A stretch of DNA of 64,000 nucleotides from positions 1-64,000 of the forward strand of contig CABRHS010000008.1 in assembly GCA_902470815.1 (NCBI GenBank), in the 5' to 3' direction. Below the pieces are notes generated by a model. The model did no database searches, had not been told where the DNA came from, and worked only from the letters and a program-made list of their open reading frames with translations. Source of the stretch: an uncultured Collinsella sp. (lineage in GTDB: Bacteria; Actinomycetota; Coriobacteriia; Coriobacteriales; Coriobacteriaceae). Made by a program: the position numbers and the translations under genes. Below are positions 9,766 through 16,791 of the stretch, piece after piece; position 1 is the first letter of the stretch, and every line of letters starts with the position of its first letter.

Positions 9766-9790
9766 GAAAAAAGCTCCGTTGCCGGAGCTC
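9766..9790 (-). terminator. Terminator for tRNA-Leu(CAG)
   Basis: The minus strand reads AGCTCC, a 6-nt loop and GGAGCT, followed by a run of T (plus-strand As at 9767-9772). It lies just beyond the 3' end of the minus-strand tRNA-Leu and may also serve the convergent ppx gene. Confidence 0.8.
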
Positions 9791-9800
9791 TCATTTCAAG

Positions 9801-9887
9801 TGGTGCGGGCGAAAGGACTTGAACCTTCACGGGGTTGCCCCCATATGGACCTGAACCATACGCGTCTGCCAATTCCGCCACGCCCGC
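9801..9887 (-). tRNA. tRNA-Leu (anticodon CAG)
   Basis: An 87-nt class II tRNA on the minus strand. The acceptor arms are GCGGCG-type (GCGGGCG at the 5' end, CGCCCGC before A-CCA). The D-arm reads TGGCGGAATTGGCAGACG, typical of tRNA-Leu. The anticodon loop is TTCAGGT, giving CAG. The variable arm is GGGGGCAACCCC and the T-arm GGTTCAAGTCC. CCA is encoded. Confidence 0.97.
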
Positions 9888-9897
9888 ATGGATTTAT

Positions 9898-9926
9898 ATA
9901 CTAACGAAAGAGCCCGGATGGTTCAA
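9898..9926 (-). promoter_or_regulatory. Promoter of tRNA-Leu(CAG)
   Basis: On the minus strand TTGAAC (9926-9921) is followed after 17 bp by TAGTAT (9903-9898), about 11 bp before the tRNA 5' end. Spacing and boxes fit a housekeeping sigma promoter. Confidence 0.65.
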
Positions 9927-10010
9927 GAACTTTTTTAGAAATTGAGCCCCTTGTCGAATCCGTCGGGCTGACGGGCGTCTCGGCGACGGCGTGGTACACT
10001 TTCTCGCCAT

Positions 10011-10095
10011 GGGGGCGTGGCGGAATTGGCATACGCAGGAGACTTAAAATCTTCGGCCTTCGGGATTGTGGGTTCGAGTCCCACCGCCCCTACCA
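10011..10095 (+). tRNA. tRNA-Leu (anticodon TAA)
   Basis: An 85-nt class II tRNA. GGGGGCG pairs with CGCCCCT (one terminal G-T pair), followed by A-CCA. The anticodon stem GGAGA/TCTTC holds loop CTTAAAA, giving TAA. The long variable arm is CGGCCTTCGGG and the T-arm GTGGGTTCGAGTCCCAC. It is divergent from tRNA-Leu(CAG), and a TACACT -10-like box lies at 9995-10000. Its 3' end may be the left boundary of the accessory segment that follows. Confidence 0.97.
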
Positions 10096-10154
10096 GCGAC
10101 GGAAGAGTCGAACTCCTTTTCTACGGCAATAGGTTCGCTCTTGTATATGAGTTT

Positions 10155-10184
10155 GGGAACGCTTCTTAGCGTTCCCTTTCTTTT
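10155..10184 (+). terminator. Terminator downstream of tRNA-Leu(TAA)
   Basis: A perfect 9-bp stem GGGAACGCT/AGCGTTCCC with a TCTT loop is followed by TTTCTTTT, 60 bp past the tRNA. Confidence 0.85.
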
Positions 10185-10194
10185 GGCACTTGTT

Positions 10195-10533
10195 CTAACC
10201 AAGCTTGCGCTTGGCGAGGGAATCTCTGAGGGCGGTGAGCACCTCAACCGCGACGGGCATGTCTTCGACATCGAAAGAATCGAGAACGCCGCACACCTCA
10301 CTCGAAAGAGACGATTTGTCAGGTGTGTCGGAGTCGGACAGCAGCGCGTCCACGCGAACAGAGAGCTCTCCTGCCACCCTGACCAGAACGGGCAGGCTCA
10401 GCTTCGTGTTGCCCGTCTCGATGTGGCTCATGTGCGTCGTTGAGATGCCCACGCGTTCGGCCAGGGCCTCCTGCGAGAGGCCGCAGGCCTTGCGATACCG
10501 CCGTATGCGCTGGCCGATCTCGTAGTAGTTCAT
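10195..10533 (-). CDS. XRE-family helix-turn-helix regulator
   Basis: A 112-aa protein. Residues about 7-62 form a Cro/C1-type HTH (IGQRIRRYRKACGLSQEALAERVGISTTHMSHIETGNTKLSLPVLVRVAGEL), complete with the second-helix LSQEALAE and the IE.G motif. The remaining 50 residues are acidic and probably mediate dimerisation. GGAG precedes the ATG. It is divergent from a membrane-protein gene, and repeated GCCTAT half-sites lie between them. It is probably the local regulator of the accessory segment. Confidence 0.9.
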   Translation of the reverse strand: MNYYEIGQRIRRYRKACGLSQEALAERVGISTTHMSHIETGNTKLSLPVLVRVAGELSVRVDALLSDSDTPDKSSLSSEVCGVLDSFDVEDMPVAVEVLTALRDSLAKRKLG

Positions 10534-10587
10534 TTAACTCCGCCCACAGAATTAATCTCTTCTTAAATCCTATGAGCAGAGAGTGCT

Positions 10588-10623
10588 GCCTATAATAACC
10601 CCCATAGGCTTTAAACTGCCTAT
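10588..10623. promoter_or_regulatory. Repeated GCCTAT half-sites between divergent genes
   Basis: GCCTAT at 10588-10593 and 10618-10623 and its inverse ATAGGC at 10604-10609 lie between the XRE gene and the membrane-protein gene. They overlap AT-rich -10-like stretches (TATAAT at 10591-10596). A binding site for the XRE protein is inferred. Confidence 0.45.
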
Positions 10624-10661
10624 ATAGTTATATATGACCAATAGTCGGGAATTGGAGAAGT

Positions 10662-11450
10662 ATGCCAGACGCACAGGAAGGGCTGCTGGACGGAATGGTC
10701 ACGGCAAGTCAGCTCATGCACAGGATTGTCGACCTTAACCGCGAGGCAAATAATCTAAACAGCCGGCGTATCGCCCATGTTGAGCCGGCCGAACGCACCA
10801 AAAAGAAGCTCAATGGCTGTACGTTCGGCTGTACTACCTCCATACTTTTTGTCCTCCTCTGGCCGGTCTTCTTCGCTGGCGTTGACCTCGACACGATGGT
10901 CCAGCCGCTTCTATTGTGGATGTTTCTGATTGCTGGTATTTGGCTTTACCGTTCTAGAAAGACCAGCCGGGAGAATGCGAATGCGAGGACACTCGCTCTT
11001 CAGCAGAATGCCGTCGCGGATCAAAAGAACGCCGAAATTGACGTCGCCATCCAGAGCATTCGCGAGCAACTCGTTCCCTTGCAACAGCGCTGGGCCGAGG
11101 AAATCGCCCCGTGGTACCCCATGGACTACGATCGCCTCGACGCCGTTGACTTCTTCGTCGTTGCCCTCCGCAATCAGCGTGCGCAAACGATTGGCGAACT
11201 GGTCAACCTCTATGAAACCGAGGGACATCGTCGACGTATGGAAGCCGGGCAGCAGGAGATGATTGGCCAGCAGCGCATTGGAAACATGCTGCAACTGGGC
11301 AATCTTGTAATGCAAGGAGCCCAAATTGGTGCGATGCAGCAAGCGAACAGTAAGCTGAGCGAAATCAATGCAAATGCCGCAGCGACGGCATCGTCCGCCG
11401 CGCGGTCAGCTGACGTTGCAAGTCGCATGGCTCGCAAGTGGAATCTGTAG
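10662..11450 (+). CDS. Uncharacterised two-helix membrane protein with coiled coil
   Basis: A 262-aa protein I do not recognise. Residues 1-50 are polar. Two transmembrane helices follow at about 55-75 and 80-98, with a cysteine pair (GCTFGCTT) before the first. A long charged helical region (about 100-140) comes next, and the end is Gln/Met/Ala-rich (NMLQLGNLVMQGAQIGAMQQANSKLSEIN...). It is divergent from the XRE gene and followed 68 bp later by a lipoprotein gene. An envelope-associated role within the accessory segment is all that can be said. Base composition is lower in GC than the flanking core genes. Confidence 0.7.
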   Translation: MPDAQEGLLDGMVTASQLMHRIVDLNREANNLNSRRIAHVEPAERTKKKLNGCTFGCTTSILFVLLWPVFFAGVDLDTMVQPLLLWMFLIAGIWLYRSRKTSRENANARTLALQQNAVADQKNAEIDVAIQSIREQLVPLQQRWAEEIAPWYPMDYDRLDAVDFFVVALRNQRAQTIGELVNLYETEGHRRRMEAGQQEMIGQQRIGNMLQLGNLVMQGAQIGAMQQANSKLSEINANAAATASSAARSADVASRMARKWNL

Positions 11451-11518
11451 CCTGCAAAGTTTGCATGTAGGCTTCCACACGACGTGGTGGCCGAAAGATA
11501 AACAGAAAGGACAAAAGC

Positions 11519-12325
11519 ATGGAATTCAAGCTCATCACAAAAGTGGCAGCGGGCTTTGCCGCCTGCGCTCTTGCGGTTTCCCTCTCCGCATGCGGCGGCG
11601 CTAGCGGTGCGGATGAAATCCACAACTCCAAGGAGCCCGTGTCAGTATCGCAGGCATTTGGTGCTAAGGGGCTGTGGTTCGTTACGGACGAGGGAGAGGC
11701 ACCCGGTAAAGACCAGCAGATTGAAGCCATCCTCTCTTTCGACGGCGATGGCAATGTGACCCACTATGACGTAGCCGACCTTGACTTCGGCGACCTTAAA
11801 GACCTATCCGACGAGGAAATTTTCAATCGCCTTAATGAATGGGATAGGAAGGGTTTCGACGAGTGGGTTAAGAATAGACTCCACGAGCTCGATGTCCAGA
11901 TTGAAGATAATGAAGCGTGGGACCCCGCCAATCCGGTGCAGGCTGAAAACAAGAGCGCTCGCATCGCGGGGCTAAAAGAGACACGTGGACAGATTGAAGC
12001 GCTGGAGTATCAAGAGCCCAAGGCGGTGCCATTCAAGCTCTCCATCGAGACGGATGACAGTGGAAACAACACTGCTGAAGAGGCCCTGAGCTATACCATC
12101 CAAGTCCCCGTCTACTACGAATTTGACTCCCCGTATGACGAGGACATTCTTTGGGCTGACGAGGAGCAGGCATACACCTTCACATCGATGGGCACCGATA
12201 GCCCAATGGTATATGAGAAATACTACAACGGCTATTACGAGGCGGGGCTTTGGACTCAGGTTGGCGAAGACTTTAGCGTCTTCACCCTGGACACTCCCGA
12301 TACCGAGGGTATCGAAATTGACTAG
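11519..12325 (+). CDS. Uncharacterised lipoprotein
   Basis: A 268-aa predicted lipoprotein. The signal peptide MEFKLITKVAAGFAACALAV ends in a lipobox LSAC (Cys near residue 24), followed by a Gly/Ser linker. The mature part is acidic and rich in Glu, Asp and aromatic residues (WFVTDEGEAPGKDQQIEAI, YYNGYYEAGLWTQ), resembling small extracytoplasmic domains common in Collinsella lipoproteins. No family is recognised. AGAAAGGAC precedes the ATG, and a strong terminator follows at 12389. It probably shares a transcript with the upstream membrane-protein gene. Confidence 0.75.
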   Translation: MEFKLITKVAAGFAACALAVSLSACGGASGADEIHNSKEPVSVSQAFGAKGLWFVTDEGEAPGKDQQIEAILSFDGDGNVTHYDVADLDFGDLKDLSDEEIFNRLNEWDRKGFDEWVKNRLHELDVQIEDNEAWDPANPVQAENKSARIAGLKETRGQIEALEYQEPKAVPFKLSIETDDSGNNTAEEALSYTIQVPVYYEFDSPYDEDILWADEEQAYTFTSMGTDSPMVYEKYYNGYYEAGLWTQVGEDFSVFTLDTPDTEGIEID

Positions 12326-12388
12326 GACCGTTGACATCACGCGCGGGCTGCCGCATTGCTAATTCATGGCAGCGATCCACGCATGAGC

Positions 12389-12423
12389 GAAAGGCTCGGA
12401 GCTTATGCTCCGAGCCTTTCTTT
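12389..12423 (+). terminator. Strong terminator after the lipoprotein gene
   Basis: A perfect 14-bp stem (12389-12402 with 12407-12420, GAAAGGCTCGGAGC) with a TTAT loop is followed by TTT. Its A-rich 5' side also lets it act on the opposite strand. Confidence 0.9.
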
Positions 12424-12538
12424 GTGCATCCAATTTGTGTATCCACCTTTCACATGAGCCTGACCAACTCGAAATGGAAAGGCGCCTGCGGCGCCAAGTG
12501 CACATGTGAATGCCCGAACCGACAGAAAGGAGCGACAC

Positions 12539-12853
12539 ATGTACGATCGGGATTTGAAAAGGGAGACGGACTGGCGCATCAGGGTGCTCAGGCGCACGTC
12601 CGCCGAGTGCGCGGCGAAGGCCGAGCGGCTTGAGGGGCCCCGCGCCGCCTTGGCCCCGCGCCCGCTCACCGTCGCGGAAATCGACCGGGTGCTGCGGCGC
12701 GTCGACGGCGTTCTCGACTGGCGCTACGTCGACGCGCTGGGCGAGCTGAGGCTCGACCCCGAGGCGCTCGTCGACGCGATGGACGTGGAGGCCATGTCCA
12801 CCGTCCGCCTGTGCCTTGCGGAGGCGTTGGGGCGCAGGGCGGCCTCCGAATGA
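12539..12853 (+). CDS. Small hypothetical protein (first of a coupled pair)
   Basis: A 104-aa, Arg/Glu-rich, largely helical protein with no recognised family. The ATG at 12539 has AGGAG eight bases upstream. The N-terminal half (MYDRDLKRETDWRIRVLRRTSAECAAKAERLEG) looks like a coiled helix. The C-terminal half repeats an ALVDAMDVEAMSTVRLCLAEALGRR helical pattern. Its stop overlaps the ATG of the next gene (ATGA), so translation is coupled. Coding bias is plainly high-GC, unlike the preceding lipoprotein. Confidence 0.65.
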   Translation: MYDRDLKRETDWRIRVLRRTSAECAAKAERLEGPRAALAPRPLTVAEIDRVLRRVDGVLDWRYVDALGELRLDPEALVDAMDVEAMSTVRLCLAEALGRRAASE

Positions 12854-13131
12854 GCGCGGGCGGCGGAATCGCCACCTACGCCGACCTCGCCCGCACGACG
12901 GGGGGCATGGTGCTGTGCAATGCCATGGAGCGCGAGCCGCTGGAGCACGTGGGCGGGGAGCTCGCGCCTTGGGACGAGGTCTTCCAATGGTACGTGGTCG
13001 CCGACCCTTCGTTCCTGCTCGCCCACACGGACGAGGCGGTGTTCTATCACCCGCGCCTTGGCCTCCATGTGTGGGCGGTGACTTTTCTCGGAGTGTCGTG
13101 GGAATTTGCGCTCGCGCCGGGAATACGCTGA
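12850..13131 (+). CDS. Small hypothetical protein (second of a coupled pair)
   Basis: A 93-aa protein overlapping the previous gene by 4 bp (ATGA). It is rich in Trp/Phe/Tyr in the second half (DEVFQWYVVADPSFLLAHTDEAVFYHPRLGLHVWAVTFLGVSWEFAL), which suggests a compact beta-rich fold. No family is recognised. The coupling implies the two products act together, possibly as a complex or a small two-component module such as a toxin-antitoxin or anti-restriction pair. No motif supports any one of these. Confidence 0.6.
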   Translation: MSAGGGIATYADLARTTGGMVLCNAMEREPLEHVGGELAPWDEVFQWYVVADPSFLLAHTDEAVFYHPRLGLHVWAVTFLGVSWEFALAPGIR

Positions 13132-13670
13132 GGCGTCGCACCGATCGCGTTCCGGCCGCGAATGCGACGGGGTGCCACGCGGGGCGGCGCCCTGCTGCAG
13201 AAGCGGGCGCGGCGCGCGCCCTTCCAGCTGCCGCTTCTCCGCCCATGCAGCAACCTGCGGCAACTTGCAGCAGAATCCGCACGCGCGAATCGCGGCATAT
13301 TCGCGCCCGTTTCCGCTCGTCTGCGGCGCGAAACGCGCCCCCTCCGCCCTCTCCGCTTACGCTACGGGGGCGAAGGGAAAAGGGCATAAGGGAGGCTGGC
13401 ACAGCTGGCGCTGTGGTCGGCATAGCCGACGGCCTCCCCGTATGCCCTTCACTTAACTCATCCTCAAATCGCCGAAAAATGATTTGTGGGCAGAATGTGG
13501 TTTCCCAAAATTCGAGGGAAGCCAACTTCTGTTCATAAATGAGTCGATTCGCCATTTTCAGGGGATGGGAGGGCTCGGTCCCCAGAAATTGGCCTCTTTA
13601 ACTGGGGTATTCTTCAATCAACAAGTACTTGTATCTATTAATCATTTTGATATGAAAGGATGTGCTAAGG
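13132..13670. other. 540-bp intergenic region rich in strong inverted repeats
   Basis: No convincing gene is seen on either strand. The first 320 bp are very GC-rich and packed with perfect stems. These include a nested hairpin at 13193-13252 (TGCTGC/GCAGCA outside, AGAAGC/GCTTCT and GGGCGCG/CGCGCCC inside), CGCGAAT/ATTCGCG at 13284-13305, and the multibranched structure at 13380-13449. The last 200 bp switch abruptly to AT-rich sequence that probably holds the promoter for the HTH/recombinase genes. Confidence 0.6.
13380..13449. ncRNA. Candidate structured element: closing stem with two perfect hairpins
   Basis: The outer stem pairs 13380-13387 with 13442-13449 (8 bp) and 13390-13396 with 13432-13438 (7 bp, GGGAGGC/GCCTCCC), separated by a 2x3 internal loop. 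It encloses two back-to-back perfect hairpins: CACAGC-TGGC-GCTGTG at 13400-13415 and GTCGGC-ATA-GCCGAC at 13416-13430. The layout is a three-way junction. It could be an RNA, a folded single-stranded DNA site (replication or recombination), or a complex terminator. Confidence 0.5.
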
Positions 13671-13958
13671 ATGATTTTGGTTAACGTTCATCCGAGCATT
13701 TTCACCAAGCGCTTCTACGATAAGGGGCTCAACCTCCTAACTGAGGAGCAGGCGGCTGCGAAGTGCTCGATTGCGACGCATGAGCTGTCCAAGATGCGGG
13801 AGCGTGGAGAGGGGCCGAATTGCCTTTGCTTCGAAGGCACTGATTTTTCGTGGCTTTACCCTCTCGACACTTTGGAGGAATGGCTCTTTGAGTATCGCAA
13901 GGGGCAGCGCGCAACCGAGGAGTCTCGTCGCGAGCTCCAAAAGATGCTTGACCGCTAG
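13671..13958 (+). CDS. Excisionase-like helix-turn-helix protein
   Basis: A 95-aa protein. The region LLTEEQAAAKCSIATHELSKMRERGEGPNCLCFEGTDFSWLYPLDTLEEWLF follows the pattern of MerR/HTH_17 excisionase domains: an L.EEAA.-type helix, a recognition helix, a hydrophobic strand and a terminal EEWL. ATG 13671 has AAAGGA ten bases upstream; a GTG at 13662 is the alternative. It directly precedes the serine recombinase gene, separated by a strong hairpin, so it may be the recombination directionality factor or a regulator of the element. Confidence 0.75.
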   Translation: MILVNVHPSIFTKRFYDKGLNLLTEEQAAAKCSIATHELSKMRERGEGPNCLCFEGTDFSWLYPLDTLEEWLFEYRKGQRATEESRRELQKMLDR

Positions 13959-13970
13959 ATAGCCCTTGTC

Positions 13971-14014
13971 GCCCCGAGGTGAGCTGCAGATCGCCTCGGG
14001 GCTTTCTCGTTTTA
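13971..14014 (+). terminator. Hairpin between the HTH gene and the recombinase gene
   Basis: A 9-bp stem GCCCCGAGG/CCTCGGGGC (13971-13979 with 13994-14002) is followed by a T-rich tail. It would terminate the HTH transcript or limit read-through into the recombinase. Confidence 0.7.
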
Positions 14015-14030
14015 ACGGAAGGTGATTCAA

Positions 14031-15758
14031 ATGGCTCGGAGTAAAAAGTTCGAGCGGAACGACAACAACCTCGCCATCGCGTACTACCGCTTCTCGTCCC
14101 ATGCCCAGAACGAGGCGAGCATCGACCAGCAGCGCGAGCTTGCCCATGCATGGGCGGAGGCGAACGGCTTCAAGATTGTGAGGGAGTACGAAGACGCTGC
14201 AATCTCGGGAACGCTCGAGGAGCGCCCGGGCTTTCAGCAGATGCTTTCGGAGGTGGGCAAGATCAAGCCCAACACCCTCGTACTGTGGAAGACCGACCGG
14301 CTCGGGCGCGACCGCTACGTGCTGTCCATGGCAAAGCACGCCATCCGCAAGGCGGGCTGCGGCATCCATCTCCTCGCCGAGGCGATTCCCGCCGAGACCC
14401 CGGAGGGCGTGCTCATGGAGGGAATGATGGAGCCCTTCGCGGAGTACTACAGCCTCCAGCTCTCGATGAACGTGCGGCGCGGCATGATGTACAACGCCCA
14501 GAACGCCCTCTACAACGGCAACAAGCTGTTCGGGTATGACGTTGACAAGGCAACCAAGAAATATGTTGTGGACGAAGCGACCGCGCCGTTCGTCCAGCGC
14601 ATGTTCTCCGAGTACGCAGAAGGCGTGCCCATGCAGGACATAGCGGAAGAGCTCAACGGAAGCGGCGTGCGCACGGTTCGGGGGCACGAATTCACCGTGA
14701 AGGCCCTGAACAAGATGCTCAAGAACCGCGCGTACATCGGTGAGTACCACCATAGCGGCGTTGTCGTTGAAGGCGGGATGCCTGCCCTTGTCGACGAAGA
14801 GACGTTCGAGAGGGTTCAGGCCCGCATGACCCTGAACAAACGCCATGGATCGCAGCGCGCTCGTGGCAAGGGGGAGGACGGCGCCCCTCGTTACTGGCTC
14901 ACGGGGAAGCTGTACTGCGGTGAATGCGGCGCGCGGATGCAAGGGATGTACGGCACGGGCAAGATGGGAAAACGGTATTACTACTACAACTGTTCCGACC
15001 AGCGGCGAAAGCTTTGCGCCAAGAAGAAGATTCGCAAGGAGGCTGTTGAGGGGCTGGTCGAAATCCTGTTGCGGGAGGTCTTGGCGGATACCGAGAACTT
15101 GACCTCTCTTGCGGTGGATGCAGCTGCGTACTATCGAAAAAACTACCTTGATACGCATTATTTGGAAGGGCTGGAAGCCAAGCGCAAGGAGGCCGAGAGG
15201 TCAATCGCAAACCTGCTCAAGGTGATTGAGGGCGGCGTATTGAGCGATGCGGTGATGGGACGGCTGGCTAAGCTCGAAGAGCAGAAGAGCGCATTGTCCG
15301 AGGCGATTGAGGCGGAGAACGTGAAGGCTGCGCTCCTTGAAGACGAGCACAGCATCAGGGTGTACTTCGAGAGGTTCATGAACGCCGACTTCGGCAATCC
15401 CGAAACGCGGAACATGGTCATGGAGTACTTCGTGGACAAGCTCTACTTGTACGATGACAAGCTTGTGGCCACGTTCTTCTATTCCGAGGATAAGACGGAA
15501 ATCGCATGGGATGAGCAGGGAAGGTTGTCGATTTCCCCTTTTGTTGACGGGGAGGCGGCGAAGTTTGGCCGTTTCCCCTTTGGTTCTACCAGATGCCCAG
15601 CAGGGTGTCGACGGCTTCGATGGCCCCGTCCTCGTCGAGTACCCAGGAATTCCCCTCGAGCCTCAGATCGATGGATGAGAAGCCCTCGGTGTCCTTCCCC
15701 TGCTCGTCTATCGCCTCGGCGAACAGCATGCGGATGTGGCCCTTCTGCTCTTCGGTGA
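14031..15758 (+). CDS. Large serine recombinase (site-specific integrase)
   Basis: A 575-aa resolvase/invertase-superfamily integrase. The catalytic domain has AYYRFSSHAQNEASIDQQ (nucleophile Ser22), WKTDRLGRDRY (catalytic Arg) and the long connecting helix SLQLSMNVRRGM. The recombinase domain (KLFGYDVD...FTVKALNKMLKNRAYIGEYHH) and a zinc-ribbon (YCGECGARM...YYYNCSDQRRKLC) follow, then a C-terminal coiled coil at about residues 385-440. RBS GGAAGG lies before ATG 14031. After about residue 515 (GRFPFGSTR) the frame becomes Arg/Pro-rich and runs antisense over the neighbouring gene. The true protein core therefore probably ends near 15,580, and the tail is a product of the integration junction. 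Confidence 0.92.
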   Translation: MARSKKFERNDNNLAIAYYRFSSHAQNEASIDQQRELAHAWAEANGFKIVREYEDAAISGTLEERPGFQQMLSEVGKIKPNTLVLWKTDRLGRDRYVLSMAKHAIRKAGCGIHLLAEAIPAETPEGVLMEGMMEPFAEYYSLQLSMNVRRGMMYNAQNALYNGNKLFGYDVDKATKKYVVDEATAPFVQRMFSEYAEGVPMQDIAEELNGSGVRTVRGHEFTVKALNKMLKNRAYIGEYHHSGVVVEGGMPALVDEETFERVQARMTLNKRHGSQRARGKGEDGAPRYWLTGKLYCGECGARMQGMYGTGKMGKRYYYYNCSDQRRKLCAKKKIRKEAVEGLVEILLREVLADTENLTSLAVDAAAYYRKNYLDTHYLEGLEAKRKEAERSIANLLKVIEGGVLSDAVMGRLAKLEEQKSALSEAIEAENVKAALLEDEHSIRVYFERFMNADFGNPETRNMVMEYFVDKLYLYDDKLVATFFYSEDKTEIAWDEQGRLSISPFVDGEAAKFGRFPFGSTRCPAGCRRLRWPRPRRVPRNSPRASDRWMRSPRCPSPARLSPRRTACGCGPSALR

Positions 15759-16587
15759 GGTCAATTGGCGCCGTATCGTCATAGTCGTTCTCGATGAACA
15801 GGTAATCGAATATCTTTTGGCAAGCGGTGTTGGCGATCATGCCGGCGCTCGGCGCCCAGCTATTGAAGTACACGGTGGCGGTGCCGTCGCTGAACGCATA
15901 GCACGACTCGACTTCATACGTGAACCCGCTCGCCACGAGCTCCGCGAAGGCCTGGGAATCGATGCCGAGGTCGCTTGCCGTGCAGCCCAGGCCCTGTTTC
16001 AGGAACCTGTCGAGGAAGTCGGCGATGCGCGCGCGGTCGGGCCCGTCCGGCGCCGCCACGAGGTCCAGCCGGGTTTCCACCGCGGCGATGCATGCGGACT
16101 CCGCTTCTTGGGCGAGCTCCCCGTTCTCCTCAAAGGCGCTCTCGTTTTCGGCTGATGACGGCTCTTCGCGCACCGGTTCGGCCTCGTCGAATGCGCCGCC
16201 GAGGAACACGAGCGCGAGGGGCAACACGTTCACCGCGATGATGAAGATGAGGACCGCCTTGATGATCGGGTGCTTGCGCTTGCCCTTGCCATCCGAAGAC
16301 GCGGCACCCTTTGTTTCCGACTCGCTCCGGCGCTCGGCGGCGCCATGGCGCGAGGGCGCGAGCGGACCCGCGCCATGGCGCCGCGCTCGCGGCGCATGGG
16401 CGTCTGGGGCGTTGTAGTCGTCGCGCGTCTTGGTGGGGCCGTCGTAGGGTTTTTCGTCGAGTGCGCAATCATCGCCATGGACATCGACGTCGCGTGCGCC
16501 GAGCGGCTCGGGTTCGCTCCACGGGAGGTCCGGCTCGCCCGCGTTGAACGGGTCGATCTGTCCGCCGTGCCTGTTGCGTGATGACAT
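15586..16587 (-). CDS. Uncharacterised single-pass membrane protein
   Basis: A 333-aa protein. Residues 1 to about 105 are hydrophilic, disordered and Arg/Asp/Pro-rich. One transmembrane helix follows (IIKAVLIFIIAVNVLPLALVFLGG), then an extracytoplasmic C-terminal domain. That domain (LGIDSQAFAELVASGFTYEVESCYAF...ATVYFNSW...LEGNSWVLDEDGAIEAVDTLL) resembles the mature part of the lipoprotein at 45,829, including the spacing of ID.Q.FA, GF.Y.V, ATV, and a Trp near the end. The family name is unknown to me. Its stop codon lies exactly at the putative right boundary of the recombinase element. Confidence 0.78.
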   Translation of the reverse strand: MSSRNRHGGQIDPFNAGEPDLPWSEPEPLGARDVDVHGDDCALDEKPYDGPTKTRDDYNAPDAHAPRARRHGAGPLAPSRHGAAERRSESETKGAASSDGKGKRKHPIIKAVLIFIIAVNVLPLALVFLGGAFDEAEPVREEPSSAENESAFEENGELAQEAESACIAAVETRLDLVAAPDGPDRARIADFLDRFLKQGLGCTASDLGIDSQAFAELVASGFTYEVESCYAFSDGTATVYFNSWAPSAGMIANTACQKIFDYLFIENDYDDTAPIDLTEEQKGHIRMLFAEAIDEQGKDTEGFSSIDLRLEGNSWVLDEDGAIEAVDTLLGIW

Positions 16588-16791
16588 GGGCCCTCCCTCA
16601 TCTGCGTGCGCGGGTGCGTGGGGGCCGACCGCGGCATATGCCGGGCGCGCCCATCGGTCGGCTCAGTATACCGCCCGCGCCAGAAGGCGGAGCCGGGCGA
16701 CCGTTTGCGGGAAATGGACGGTATGTGGAGACGGGGTGAACGGCGAGCGGGTATCATGCTCCCAACGAAAATCTCGTTCTAAGGACCGGTC

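Larger units (their letters stand above)
10090..15592. mobile_element. Candidate integrated element with serine recombinase
   Basis: The segment between tRNA-Leu(TAA) and the next core gene holds only accessory genes and ends with a large serine recombinase that reads across its right boundary. The heptamer CTACCAG occurs at 10090-10096 (tRNA 3' end) and at 15586-15592 (recombinase/core-gene junction) and may be the crossover core. A 7-bp match can occur by chance, and a terminator fitting the tRNA lies inside the left end, so the boundaries are tentative. Confidence 0.45.

Noticed and set aside
15590..15758. C-terminal 57 codons of the recombinase frame as a real protein domain
   Set aside because: This part is Arg/Pro-rich and antisense to the end of the adjacent membrane-protein gene. 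It looks like a read-through tail created by integration.
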